Part shown: positions 8,972 to 16,895 of the stretch, piece after piece | Layout of the letters: each line of letters begins with the position of its first letter | Position numbering within the stretch: the stretch's first letter is position 1 | Origin: an uncultured Woeseiaceae bacterium | Lineage (GTDB): Bacteria; Pseudomonadota; Gammaproteobacteria; Steroidobacterales; Woeseiaceae | Reading direction: 5' to 3' | DNA length: 34,187 nt | Assembly: GCA_947259985.1 (NCBI GenBank) | Contig: CAMYOJ010000028.1 | Span: 1 to 34,187 of the forward strand | The notes under the pieces: model-generated | What the model saw: the letters and a program-made list of their open reading frames with translations, nothing else | Told to the model about the DNA's origin: nothing | Databases searched by the model: none | Made by a program: the position numbers and the translations under genes

Positions 8972-10822
8972 ATGAATGACCCGGTAAACACGGCCGGCTT
9001 GAGCGAACACCCGCTCAGGGGCCAGACCATGAGCGGCGCCGATACGGTCGTGCAGGTGATGGCGGACGAAGGTGTTCGCACCATATTCGGCTACAGCGGC
9101 GGCGCCATCCTGCCGATCTACGACGCTGTCTTTCGCTTTAACGATCATCACCAGGGCGCCAACGGCGAGGCGGCCATGCCACTCGTCGTCCCGGCCAATG
9201 AACAGGGCGCTGGCTTCATGGCCGCCGGTTATGCTCGTGCCAGTGGCGACGTCGGCGTTGCGATGGTCACCTCGGGGCCCGGCGCTACCAACACCGTTAC
9301 GCCCGTACGAGACAGCATGGCTGACTCGGTGCCGATGGTTGTCATATGCGGCCAGGTGCCACGCGCGGCGATCGGCACAGATGCCTTCCAGGAGGCTCCG
9401 GTGTCCGCCATCATGGGCGCCGTCGCAAAGCACGTCCTCCTCGTGACGGAACCCGAAATGCTCGAAGCCACCGTACGCAGCGCCTTCGAACTCGCACGCA
9501 CGGGAAGGCCGGGACCGGTCGTGGTCGACATACCGAAAGACGTGCAAAACTGGGAAGGACCGTTCAAAGGCGAAGGCTCATTGCCGCTGCACGGCTACAG
9601 GCGACGGCTGGCGAAGGTTGAAAGCAATATCCTGAGCGATGATTCGTGCGAGCGCTTTTATACGATGCTCTCGGAGTCCGAGCGGCCGCTGATTTACGCA
9701 GGCGGCGGTGTCATCAATGCCAACGCGACCAAGGCCATGCGACGCCTTGCCAACGAGTACGGCATCCCGGTCACGACGACCCTGATGGCGCTGGGCGCCA
9801 GTGACACTCAGCACCCGCTCGCGCTTCATATGCTGGGGATGCATGGCATCGCATCTGCCAACTACGCCGTCGAAGACTGCGATTTTCTGATCGCCATCGG
9901 CGCGCGTTTCGATGATCGGGTTGCGGGCACTCCGGCACACTTCGCCCCCAACGCAAAAAACATCGCGCATTTCGACGTGGACTTCGCCGAGATCGGCAAG
10001 GTCAAGCGCGTAAACTGGCACCAGGTCGGCGTGCTCGAGCGGGACCTTACCGACATGCTTGCTTACGGCAGGCGAATTGGCTTCGCCAAGAACTTCGATC
10101 AATGGCACGAAGAGATCGCCACTTTAAAGCGGGAATATGCGCTCAACTACGACCGCGAGTCGGATCTCATCCAGCCCTACGCGGTTATCGAAGAGATCAA
10201 CAAACACACCAAGGGCGAGGCCATCATCTCGACGGGCGTCGGGCAACACCAGATGTGGGCCGCGCAATACTTCGATTTCCGTGAACCGCGGTTGTGGCTA
10301 ACGTCGGGCAGCATGGGGACGATGGGCTTCGGATTGCCAGCTGCGATTGGCGCGCAGTTTGCGCGCCCCGACCGTATCGTTATCGACATCGACGGAGACG
10401 GCAGCATTCGCATGAACATCGGCGAACTCGAAACCGCGACGACGTACAACCAGCCCGTCAAGGTGATTGTGCTCAACAACTTCGGTGATGGCATGGTGAG
10501 GCAGTGGCAGCACCTGTATTTCGAGGGCCGCATGTCGGGAAGCGACAAGTCGCTGCACAGCAAGGACTTCGTCAAAGCGGCCGAAGCCGACGGCTTCAAG
10601 TTCGCCAGGCGTCTCGAGAAGAAGCAGGACCTCGCTACCGTCATCAGGGATTTCATGAAATTTGAAGGCCCCGCGTTCCTCGAGGTCATCATCGATCGGG
10701 ACGCCGGAGTCTACCCGATGGTCGGCCCGGGGATGAGCTACGACAAGATGATTACCGGCGACTATATCAAGTGCCGCACCAAGCCCAGTGACGACACCCC
10801 CGGACCCAGCGAAATGTTCTGA
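8972..10822 (+). CDS. ilvB: Acetolactate synthase large (catalytic) subunit
   Basis: A 616-residue thiamine-diphosphate enzyme that condenses pyruvate with pyruvate or 2-oxobutyrate, the first common step of branched-chain amino acid synthesis. The N-terminal TPP domain has 'GYSGGAILPIYDAVF' and the catalytic Glu in 'NEQGAGFMAAGYARA' (E77). A central FAD-associated domain follows. The C-terminal ThDP/Mg site is GDGSIRMN ending in LNN about 28 residues later. I chose the ATG at 8972 because 'PLRGQTMSGAD' is part of the usual N-terminal block; the ATG at 9029 is a weaker alternative. A C-terminal tail of about 30 residues goes beyond the shortest homologues. Its stop overlaps the next gene start (TGATG). 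Confidence 0.95.
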   Translation: MNDPVNTAGLSEHPLRGQTMSGADTVVQVMADEGVRTIFGYSGGAILPIYDAVFRFNDHHQGANGEAAMPLVVPANEQGAGFMAAGYARASGDVGVAMVTSGPGATNTVTPVRDSMADSVPMVVICGQVPRAAIGTDAFQEAPVSAIMGAVAKHVLLVTEPEMLEATVRSAFELARTGRPGPVVVDIPKDVQNWEGPFKGEGSLPLHGYRRRLAKVESNILSDDSCERFYTMLSESERPLIYAGGGVINANATKAMRRLANEYGIPVTTTLMALGASDTQHPLALHMLGMHGIASANYAVEDCDFLIAIGARFDDRVAGTPAHFAPNAKNIAHFDVDFAEIGKVKRVNWHQVGVLERDLTDMLAYGRRIGFAKNFDQWHEEIATLKREYALNYDRESDLIQPYAVIEEINKHTKGEAIISTGVGQHQMWAAQYFDFREPRLWLTSGSMGTMGFGLPAAIGAQFARPDRIVIDIDGDGSIRMNIGELETATTYNQPVKVIVLNNFGDGMVRQWQHLYFEGRMSGSDKSLHSKDFVKAAEADGFKFARRLEKKQDLATVIRDFMKFEGPAFLEVIIDRDAGVYPMVGPGMSYDKMITGDYIKCRTKPSDDTPGPSEMF

Positions 10823-11196
10823 TGCCTACGCTCACCGGCCGCCGTACACGCACGCTGACGGGCTATGTGACAACATTGCTCGAATATCCGCGATGGTTCA
10901 TAGAGCGCGAGGTCGACTTTACCGACTGTCATCATGACGGTGTATACGACAATGATGACGAGCATTGCACCACCTGCGAGTTCGGCGCCGCCTGCCGTTG
11001 GCTGAATTCGAATCGTAGCGCGCCGGACCCGGATTCGCCGCTGGCCGAGCTGCTGGTGGCATTGGACACGGCCGTCTTCTACCTGCGATCGCCTCATCAC
11101 GAGCATGCGGGACACCCGCGTGATTGCAGTTGCGAAACCTGCGCATGGTTACACGAAGCGCAGAGTTTTCTGCGGCTGCACCGTCATAAGGCATAA
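10822..11196 (+). CDS. Small Cys/His-rich protein of unknown function, coupled to ilvB
   Basis: A 124-residue protein whose ATG overlaps the ilvB stop by one base, so it is probably translated by coupling. I do not recognise the family. Visible features are a first cluster, 'DCHHDGVYDNDDEHCTTCEF', continuing to a further Cys, and a second cluster, 'HPRDCSCETCAWLHEA'. Together they give seven Cys and several His in pairs suited to binding zinc or another metal. There is no signal peptide or membrane helix, so it should be cytoplasmic. Tight linkage suggests a role near acetolactate synthase, but nothing in the sequence shows that directly. Confidence 0.75.
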   Translation: MPTLTGRRTRTLTGYVTTLLEYPRWFIEREVDFTDCHHDGVYDNDDEHCTTCEFGAACRWLNSNRSAPDPDSPLAELLVALDTAVFYLRSPHHEHAGHPRDCSCETCAWLHEAQSFLRLHRHKA

Positions 11197-11226
11197 TTAG
11201 GCATCCGCTAATCGAGGGACATCGCC

Positions 11227-11640
11227 ATGAACGCAATCAAGCTGTCGGGAAGCTGTCTCTGTGGAGCGGTCAGGTATGAGATTTCCGGGTCTGAGGGCCG
11301 ATTCTGGCACTGTCATTGCAGCCGATGCCGAAAGTCGAGTGGAACGGGTCATGCCAGCAATGTGCTTTTGAAACCGGATTCTGTCGACTGGGTTGCTGGC
11401 GAGGAACTGTTGAAAGTCTACAAGGTGCCCGATGCAAAACGCTTCGCGGTCGTGTTCTGTAGCAAGTGTGGAAGCCCGTTGCCCAGGGTGGCTCCCGACA
11501 TGAGTATCGCCGTCGTACCTGCCGGCACACTGGACAACGACCCCGGCCTGCGTCCCGAAGCGCGCATATTTCAGGGTTCGAAAGCCGCCTGGTCCTGCGA
11601 TGACAGCGAAGTGCCCGGCTACGACACCTACCCAGGATAA
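11227..11640 (+). CDS. GFA/CENP-V family zinc protein
   Basis: A 137-residue protein with the full cysteine signature of the glutathione-dependent formaldehyde-activating (GFA) fold: C10-x-C12, C29-x-C31-x-x-C34 and C78-x-x-C81. These bind two zinc ions in the characterised family member Gfa. Most family members are of unknown substrate, so a formaldehyde role is not implied. GAGGGA ends seven bases before the ATG and fixes the start. It follows the Cys-rich gene by 30 bases and may share its transcript. A stem-loop follows at 11687-11713. Confidence 0.88.
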   Translation: MNAIKLSGSCLCGAVRYEISGSEGRFWHCHCSRCRKSSGTGHASNVLLKPDSVDWVAGEELLKVYKVPDAKRFAVVFCSKCGSPLPRVAPDMSIAVVPAGTLDNDPGLRPEARIFQGSKAAWSCDDSEVPGYDTYPG

Positions 11641-11686
11641 ACTGTACAGGCTGTGATTCCCCTGTATTATGTGAACTGGTGCAAGG

Positions 11687-11713
11687 AAATCTCGCCCTGA
11701 TTCGGGGAGATTT
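11687..11713 (+). terminator. Stem-loop after the GFA gene, possible terminator
   Basis: AAATCTC and GAGATTT pair perfectly, and CCC/GGG extends the stem inward past one bulged G, around a loop of about six bases. The right arm ends in TTT, but no longer U-tract follows, so termination strength is doubtful. It could instead be a leader structure before the ParA-like gene. Confidence 0.4.
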
Positions 11714-11742
11714 ATCGGAGACCTGGTACCGGTCACTTTGCA

Positions 11743-12513
11743 ATGCTGATTACGCCTAGACGAGACAACCTGAACAAGATCGTTATCCTCAACCCGAAAG
11801 GTGGTTGCGGAAAATCGACACTCGTGACCAATCTCGCTGCCAAATATGCTCAGAGCGGCAAGACCCCGGCAATCATGGACTACGATCCACAAGGCTCCAC
11901 GACGGCATGGCTCGAGCGGCGGCCCGCCGACCTGCCGCAAATCCATGGCATCACGGCGTTCAAGAAATCGATGCAGGCGACGCGTAGCTGGCAACTTCGC
12001 GTGCCGAATGAAACCGTTAACCTGCTCGTCGACTCGCCCGCCAGTATTTCTCACGACAATCTTCGCGAGCTGACGCGCGACGCAACCAGTATCCTCGTGC
12101 CAGTGCTGCCCTCATCGATGGACATTCATGCGGCATCGCGTTGCATCGCCGACCTGTTACTGGTCGCCAAGATCGACCGCAACGACAAGAAACTGGCGGT
12201 CGTCGCCAATCGCACTCGCAAACATACCAAGAGCTTTGCCAAGCTCATGCGTTTCCTGGACTCTCTCGGAATTCCGATTATTGCTGTCATGCGCGATAGC
12301 CAGAACTTCGTGCACGCCGCGGAAGAAGGTATCGGCGTCTGCGAGATGCAACCCTCTCGTGTCAGGCCGGATGTCGAGCAAATCGAAAAGATCGTGCAGT
12401 GGCTCGAGGCCTGGCCAGAGCGGCGCAAGATCGCCAAGGCGATCAAGGCACGCAAGAATCAGTCCGTCGCGCAGCGCGCCATTTTGAAGCGCGCGCAATT
12501 CGGCTCAGCCTGA
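11743..12513 (+). CDS. ParA/MinD-type ATPase, orphan
   Basis: A 256-residue P-loop ATPase with the deviant Walker A motif PKGGCGKST (signature Lys near 19), Walker A' 'MDYDPQGST' (D46/D48) and a Walker B-like 'NLLVDSPAS'. Such proteins dimerise on ATP and position plasmids, chromosomes or large protein complexes. No parB or other partitioning partner lies beside it, and it lacks the N-terminal DNA-binding part of plasmid ParA. It is therefore likely a cargo-positioning or regulatory member. The C-terminus is very basic ('RRKIAKAIKARKNQSVAQR'), which may bind DNA. The ATG has no clear ribosome-binding site, so the start is uncertain. It converges on the dehydratase gene with a 9-base overlap. 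Confidence 0.88.
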   Translation: MLITPRRDNLNKIVILNPKGGCGKSTLVTNLAAKYAQSGKTPAIMDYDPQGSTTAWLERRPADLPQIHGITAFKKSMQATRSWQLRVPNETVNLLVDSPASISHDNLRELTRDATSILVPVLPSSMDIHAASRCIADLLLVAKIDRNDKKLAVVANRTRKHTKSFAKLMRFLDSLGIPIIAVMRDSQNFVHAAEEGIGVCEMQPSRVRPDVEQIEKIVQWLEAWPERRKIAKAIKARKNQSVAQRAILKRAQFGSA

Positions 12514-13482
12514 CGAACCTCGCTGAATTTCCGCAAACAGGTCGGTATCGACATTGCCGCCGCTGAGGACGACAACCGTCGTCTTGTCGCTCGTGTCGAT
12601 CCTGCCCGCCAACACAGCCGCCAGCGCAACGGCACCGCCAGGCTCCACGACCAGCTTCAGGTTGCGGAACGCAAAGCGCATTGCCTCGCGAACCTCGTCA
12701 TCACTGACGGTGAGTCCTTTTCCCAGGAGGCGCCGGTTAATCTCGAAGGTCATCTCGCCGGGCATATGTGCCTGCAGCGCATCGCAGATCGAGCGTGCCG
12801 ACGGGTCGACGGCAACACGCTCGCCGGTGACCAGGGAACGCGCCGTGTCATCGAAGTCCTGCGGCTCGACAGGATGCACTGACGCCTGCGGCAGCTTTGC
12901 CTTGAGCGCGACGGCGCTACCCGACGACAATCCTCCGCCGCCACAGCATATGAGAACCTGGTCGGGGAGTTCGTTCATCGCGACGGCCTGCCCGGCAATT
13001 TCGAGCCCGACAGTTCCCTGGCCCGCGATAATGTCCGCGTGATCGTAGGACGGCACAATGACCGCATCGCGTTCTGCCGCAATGCCTCTCGCGATCGCCT
13101 CGCGATCCCCTGTGTAGCGATCGTAGGTAATTACCTCGCCGCCCAGCTTTCGCGTATTTTCAAGTTTCGCCCCTGGCGCATCCTCGGGCATCACTATTGC
13201 GGTGGGAATGCCCAGCATGGCGCCCGCCGCCGCTACCCCCTGCGCGTGGTTGCCGGAGGACCAGGCAACGGCACCTCGCTTACGTTCTTGTGCCGAGAGC
13301 TGACACAGCAGGTTATAGGCGCCCCGAATCTTGAAGGAACCCGTTACTTGCAGGCACTCGGGCTTGATCAGCACCTTGCCGCCGGCCACCGCATCGAGTT
13401 CGAAATTCCTGATTAGCGGCGTCCCGACGCTGACGTCACGAAGTCTTTCCGCGGCCCGCTCAATATCGCAAACGTCGATCAC
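12505..13482 (-). CDS. PLP-dependent threonine/serine dehydratase family protein
   Basis: A 325-residue fold-type II PLP enzyme. The PLP Lys is in 'GSFKIRGA' (K51), with 'SSGNHAQGVA' near 75, the phosphate-binding 'CCGGGGLSSG', and 'LSGGNVD' close to the end. These fit catabolic threonine dehydratases and related serine racemases, which deaminate Thr to 2-oxobutyrate or act on Ser. The ACT regulatory domain of biosynthetic IlvA is absent. The GTG start overlaps the stop of the preceding carbinolamine dehydratase gene (GTGA). Whether it feeds 2-oxobutyrate to the nearby acetolactate synthase is only inference. Confidence 0.88.
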   Translation of the reverse strand: MIDVCDIERAAERLRDVSVGTPLIRNFELDAVAGGKVLIKPECLQVTGSFKIRGAYNLLCQLSAQERKRGAVAWSSGNHAQGVAAAGAMLGIPTAIVMPEDAPGAKLENTRKLGGEVITYDRYTGDREAIARGIAAERDAVIVPSYDHADIIAGQGTVGLEIAGQAVAMNELPDQVLICCGGGGLSSGSAVALKAKLPQASVHPVEPQDFDDTARSLVTGERVAVDPSARSICDALQAHMPGEMTFEINRRLLGKGLTVSDDEVREAMRFAFRNLKLVVEPGGAVALAAVLAGRIDTSDKTTVVVLSGGNVDTDLFAEIQRGSSG

Positions 13483-13829
13483 GCAGCGCTCTCGCGGGCC
13501 AGGCGGTCGATCTTCGCGGCACAGATGAAGTCATTATCCGAGAGCCCGTCAATCGCGTGCGTCGTGTAACTCACGTCGCAGCGGCCATAACTGATCGTCA
13601 GCACGGGATGGTGGCCTTCGCTGATGGCGATCCACGCAACCGCGTTTGCGAATGCGAGCGTCCGACCGTAGGCCTGAAACTCGAAGCCACGGGAAATTTC
13701 GAGACCGTCTTCGCTCAGCACCCAGTCTTCGTGCAGTGCCCTCAGGAGCTCCGTCGTTTGCTCCGCACTCAAGGGCTCTACCCCGCCCTCGCAGGGTCGG
13801 CATCGTTTGTCGGCGAGTTTTTCAGGCAT
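13479..13829 (-). CDS. phhB: Pterin-4a-carbinolamine dehydratase
   Basis: A 116-residue protein that dehydrates 4a-hydroxytetrahydrobiopterin, recycling the cofactor of phenylalanine hydroxylase. The family core is clear: 'EGHHPVLTISYGRCDVSYTT' with the His pair, then 'HAIDGLSDNDFICAAKID'. The N-terminus has 'KRCRPCEGG', with the CxxCEGG motif common in bacterial members. The start has a G-rich sequence just upstream, and the gene is translationally coupled to the dehydratase. No phhA lies in the window. A weak -10-like TTTAAT lies at 13856-13851 on the minus strand. Confidence 0.92.
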   Translation of the reverse strand: MPEKLADKRCRPCEGGVEPLSAEQTTELLRALHEDWVLSEDGLEISRGFEFQAYGRTLAFANAVAWIAISEGHHPVLTISYGRCDVSYTTHAIDGLSDNDFICAAKIDRLARESAA

Positions 13830-13882
13830 CGGGGCCCCCTGTCCTTACACATTAAACCCTAGCAACGACTCCCCGAAACATC

Positions 13883-13912
13883 AAAAAAAAGGCCGACCCT
13901 CTCGGGCCGGCC
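13883..13912 (-). terminator. Rho-independent terminator of the OmpA-family gene
   Basis: On the minus strand GGCCGGCCC, a four-base loop and GGGTCGGCC form a 9-bp stem with one mismatch, followed directly by eight T residues. It lies 33 bases after the OmpA-family stop codon, in the right orientation. Confidence 0.85.
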
Positions 13913-13944
13913 AGGCGGAGACTCGAAATGAGCCACAGGGAAGA

Positions 13945-14658
13945 TCAATTGGGGTTCGCGGCCACCGCGGGGATATCTTCGATGAACAACTTGACGCTGA
14001 CGCGCCGTTCGAGCGCAAGGCTGTCAAGGTGTTCATCCTGTGCCATGGATTCGCCGTGTGCCGACACGCTGATTCGATCCGGGCTGACGCCGGCCGTCAG
14101 CAGTTGTCCGCGGACAAACTCGACACGTTTCTCTGAAAGCTCCAGGTTGTACTGCTCGTCGCCACGCTCGTCCGCAAAGCCGTCCAGCTGGATCTGAATC
14201 TCGGGCATCGTCGACAGTGTCCCGGCCAGCTGCGCAAGACGATCACCGGTCATGTCGGCCAGCGCGAATTCGTCAGTGCGGAACAGCAGGTCCATCGCGA
14301 TGCCGGCCTGCATCATGCTGACGAGTTGCGGGCGTGCGACGTCACGCAAAGCCTCGATTTCGTCGCCAAGATCGCGGATGTCTCCCTGCAGGACCGCGAC
14401 CCGGTTGCGGGAGTCATTCAGCGATCCTTCAAGGCTCGCGAGGCGCTCGTTCTTGCCGTGCCAGGTATCGCCCAGCTTTGCGCCAATCGCGGCACCGATA
14501 ATGAAGCCGACCGGTCCGCCCGCGGCAGCGCCGATGACGGCTCCCGAGCCGACACCGATCGTCTCTTCTTTGGACGCCTTGCCTTTGGCGAATGCCGGTG
14601 ACGCGCCGAGCAGTGTTGCGAGCGTGGCGACCAATATTAGCTTTGAATAATTACGCAT
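13945..14658 (-). CDS. Glycine-zipper / OmpA-family envelope protein
   Basis: A 237-residue exported protein. It has a signal peptide (residues 1-24, ending PAFA), a glycine-zipper membrane segment near 35-63 ('GSGAVIGAAAGGPVGFIIGA'), and a coiled stretch near 70-108. A C-terminal OmpA-like peptidoglycan-binding domain (about 130-235) has 'DGFADERGDEQYNLELSEKR' and 'GVSPDRISVSAHGES'. The order resembles the sortase-associated PdsO family, but no sortase gene is seen here. AGGAGG lies eight bases before the ATG at 14658, which decides the start over upstream codons. It sits 130 bases after the VWA genes in the same direction and ends at a strong terminator, so it may be separate or a last member of that cluster. 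Confidence 0.88.
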   Translation of the reverse strand: MRNYSKLILVATLATLLGASPAFAKGKASKEETIGVGSGAVIGAAAGGPVGFIIGAAIGAKLGDTWHGKNERLASLEGSLNDSRNRVAVLQGDIRDLGDEIEALRDVARPQLVSMMQAGIAMDLLFRTDEFALADMTGDRLAQLAGTLSTMPEIQIQLDGFADERGDEQYNLELSEKRVEFVRGQLLTAGVSPDRISVSAHGESMAQDEHLDSLALERRVSVKLFIEDIPAVAANPN

Positions 14659-14722
14659 TTGCATGTCCTCCTGAGTGCGGCCACCGTGGCCTGCTTCGGA
14701 GTTCATTACACGGCGAAATAGC

Positions 14723-14742
14723 GGTAGCGAAAGGTCGCTATC
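14723..14742. repeat. Hairpin upstream of the OmpA-family gene
   Basis: GGTAGCGA (14723-14730) and TCGCTATC (14735-14742) form an 8-bp stem with one G-U wobble and a four-base loop, in the 130-bp gap between the VWA gene and the OmpA-family gene. No T-tract follows on either strand. It could be in the OmpA leader or act as an operator. Confidence 0.35.
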
Positions 14743-14775
14743 GTGGAAAGCTCGGGATCAATTGTGGCGAAACGT

Positions 14776-14787
14776 GGCAGATCTGCC
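14776..14787. repeat. Perfect 12-bp palindrome after the VWA gene
   Basis: GGCAGATCTGCC is a perfect palindrome that begins one base after the VWA stop codon. It has no loop and no T-tract, so it is more like a protein-binding site than a terminator. Chance is possible. Confidence 0.3.
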
Positions 14788-14788
14788 G

Positions 14789-15787
14789 CTAGCGGTTCTC
14801 ATCCGTGAGCGCGACGAAGGTCCCGCCGTTTCTCTCGCAAAGTATGCGCATCAGCGTCGCGAAGCGCATCGCCGTGGCCGGGATTTGCCCGCCCTTGCGA
14901 AAGCCGCGCGGAAAACCGACCGCATGCAGGCGGACGCGTCGTGCGCCGTCGGCGCCCACGCGATTGATGCGATCGATGGTGCCGACAACGGCGTCGATCG
15001 TGTAGTTGCCCTGGAAGTCATCACCGAATACGTAGACGCTGACTTTCTTATCGTGCGCCCAGAACTGCGTAATCGCTTCCTGGATGCCGTCGACCGGGTC
15101 ACTATCGCTCGTCGCCCGCCAGTTGCGCATACGATTGATAATTGCCTGGCGACGCCCGGGCGAGTCCGGAATCCAGCGGCCAACGTAGTCCGGGAACATG
15201 TAGCGGCCATCGTCATTCATTATCTGGATGCCTTTGACCTCGGGATAGGCCTCGAGCGTCTCACGAATCTTGCGCTGCACGAGTCCCCAGTTGTAGTTCT
15301 GCATACTCGGCGACGTATCGACGACAAATATGATGTACTCGCTGTCCACGGGTATGCCAGCCACGGCGTCTTCATCGGGCCTTCGGTAGTAGGGTCGCAG
15401 GCGACGCATTTCCTCGGTCAGTCGCTGCTTCGCGGCCTGCAGCTCACCTTCGTCGATCGTCTCTTCCTCTTCCTGCTTGGACGCCTGGTACTGGCCACGA
15501 ATCTTGTTCAGATCGCCCTCGAGTTCGGCGAGTTCCAGCTGTGTCGCAGCGGCGTCTTCGCTGACTTTCTTCAGTTCACGGTCGAGAATCGTCGAGGTGC
15601 CGCGAATATCGAACAGTTCCTGCTGCAACAGGGCGATGAGCTGCTCGAGATTCTCCTCAGCCTTTTCGATGACGACGGGTTCGTAGATCTTGCTCAGCAC
15701 GAGCAACAGGATAATCGCGCCGAAGCCACAGCAGATGCAGTCCAGGAAGGACAGGCTGAATGCTTCGATACTGCGTCTGCGTCGCAT
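14789..15787 (-). CDS. Membrane-anchored VWA protein with ExbD-like N-terminal helix (paralogue 1)
   Basis: A 332-residue protein with a basic N-terminus (MRRRR) and one transmembrane helix at about 12-33 containing 'SFLDCICCGFGAIILL'. A coiled-coil-rich segment (about 40-135) and a C-terminal von Willebrand A domain (about 150-332) follow. The metal site DTSPS (D157, S159, S161) is intact, with D256 in 'VFGDDF' as a further candidate. The positive-inside rule places the VWA domain in the periplasm. D16 lies in an F-L-D motif at the start of the helix, where ExbD, TolR and MotB carry their proton-coupling Asp (F-I-D in ExbD). A GGGGGA ribosome site precedes the ATG. It begins 9 bases after its paralogue and ends the tightly packed gene row. 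Confidence 0.87.
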   Translation of the reverse strand: MRRRRSIEAFSLSFLDCICCGFGAIILLLVLSKIYEPVVIEKAEENLEQLIALLQQELFDIRGTSTILDRELKKVSEDAAATQLELAELEGDLNKIRGQYQASKQEEEETIDEGELQAAKQRLTEEMRRLRPYYRRPDEDAVAGIPVDSEYIIFVVDTSPSMQNYNWGLVQRKIRETLEAYPEVKGIQIMNDDGRYMFPDYVGRWIPDSPGRRQAIINRMRNWRATSDSDPVDGIQEAITQFWAHDKKVSVYVFGDDFQGNYTIDAVVGTIDRINRVGADGARRVRLHAVGFPRGFRKGGQIPATAMRFATLMRILCERNGGTFVALTDENR

Positions 15788-15796
15788 ACGTCCCCC

Positions 15797-16894
15797 TTAC
15801 GGCCAGTCTCTCGAGACGCTGACGAATGAACCACGCGTCGTTAGCGCCAGTGACCAGTACGAAATCGGTGCGTTGAGGTCGCCTTCCATCGGATACAGCA
15901 TGATGTTCACGGGGATGCCCGACGGAAGTTCTCTTACCGCCTTGGCAAAAATATTGCCACGCTCATTACTACTGACGACCGTCTTGGACGTGGTTTCAGC
16001 CTCCATCGTAGGCATGCCGTCGACGAGCAGTATGATGTTATCGGGTCGCGGTGACAGCTGCGTCGCGATCCTGAACGCCGCGTGCATGTTGGTGCCGTTC
16101 TTCGGCACGGTCCGTCGCAGGACCCGGATCGCCTCGTTCAGCTGCGTATCATCGTCGGCCTTGAGCCAGACACCGTCGGTACCCTGGATTACGGGCTCGG
16201 CCTTGTTGTTGAACATGTAAATCTGAAATTCGGTGCCTTGCCTGAACTGCGACGTCAACCAGTCGACGCTGGCGACTACCTGCCGCCATTTGCGTGACCG
16301 CAGTTGCTCTGCCTCCGGCAGGTTACGCCGCCGCAATACGTTGACGAGCTTGTCGCTGAGCATGCTGGCCGAGCGGTCGACGAGGACAAGCGTGCGTTGC
16401 CCGCCAAGCTTGAGGCCGGTCAGGTACTGTCGGTCGCCCTCGCCCTTGAATGTTCGAATCTGTTCGCCCGCCGCGTCCTGCTGCTGCTTCATCGCGAGCA
16501 GGCGCTTGACCTCCTCTTCGAGCGACTTGATGTCGGACTGCAGCTTTTCCACGCGCTGGATTTTCGCCAGCGTATCATTGTCGTACTTATCGAGCTCCGC
16601 CTGCAGCTCCTGGATCAGCGCCATGATCTGCGCGATCTGGCTATCGGCATCCTCCATTTCCGTTTCGAGTTTCTGTTTTGTGTTGCGCGCGAGTGCGAGG
16701 TTCTTGCGGCCTTCGAGCACCTCGATTTCGAGTCGGTTCGTTTCGGCCATCAGCGCCTTGGTGTCGTCGTCCGTTGTGGCGTTAACGTGCGAATTGATGA
16801 TCATGAAGAACAGGATGACGGCGCCGAAACCACAACTCATGCAGTCGAGGAAAGACATGCTGAAGATCTCTGTCTGTCTGCGCCTGCGAGCCAT
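15797..16894 (-). CDS. Membrane-anchored VWA protein with ExbD-like N-terminal helix (paralogue 2)
   Basis: A 365-residue paralogue of the next gene downstream, with the same layout. It has MARRRR, one helix at about 12-34 with 'SFLDCMSCGFGAVILFFM', a long coiled coil (about 42-145) and a VWA domain (about 165-365). The MIDAS looks complete: DRSAS (D173, S175, S177), the Thr of 'NGTNMHAAF' (T268) and Asp of 'LLVDGMPT' (D292). D17 takes the place of the stator Asp in ExbD/MotB-like subunits. The start codon lies one base after the FHA gene stop, with GGAG seven bases upstream. The two VWA proteins probably form a heteromeric pair. Metal-dependent ligand binding by the VWA domain is known family behaviour; the ligand is unknown. 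Confidence 0.88.
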   Translation of the reverse strand: MARRRRQTEIFSMSFLDCMSCGFGAVILFFMIINSHVNATTDDDTKALMAETNRLEIEVLEGRKNLALARNTKQKLETEMEDADSQIAQIMALIQELQAELDKYDNDTLAKIQRVEKLQSDIKSLEEEVKRLLAMKQQQDAAGEQIRTFKGEGDRQYLTGLKLGGQRTLVLVDRSASMLSDKLVNVLRRRNLPEAEQLRSRKWRQVVASVDWLTSQFRQGTEFQIYMFNNKAEPVIQGTDGVWLKADDDTQLNEAIRVLRRTVPKNGTNMHAAFRIATQLSPRPDNIILLVDGMPTMEAETTSKTVVSSNERGNIFAKAVRELPSGIPVNIMLYPMEGDLNAPISYWSLALTTRGSFVSVSRDWP

Positions 16895-16895
16895 G

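Noticed and set aside
13945..14658. Sortase-system OmpA protein (PdsO) with sortase
   Set aside because: The domain order is similar, but no sortase or sortase-substrate gene is in the window.
14675..15829. 384-codon open frame opposite the VWA gene
   Set aside because: Antisense shadow; the VWA protein has an intact metal site, membrane helix and ribosome site.
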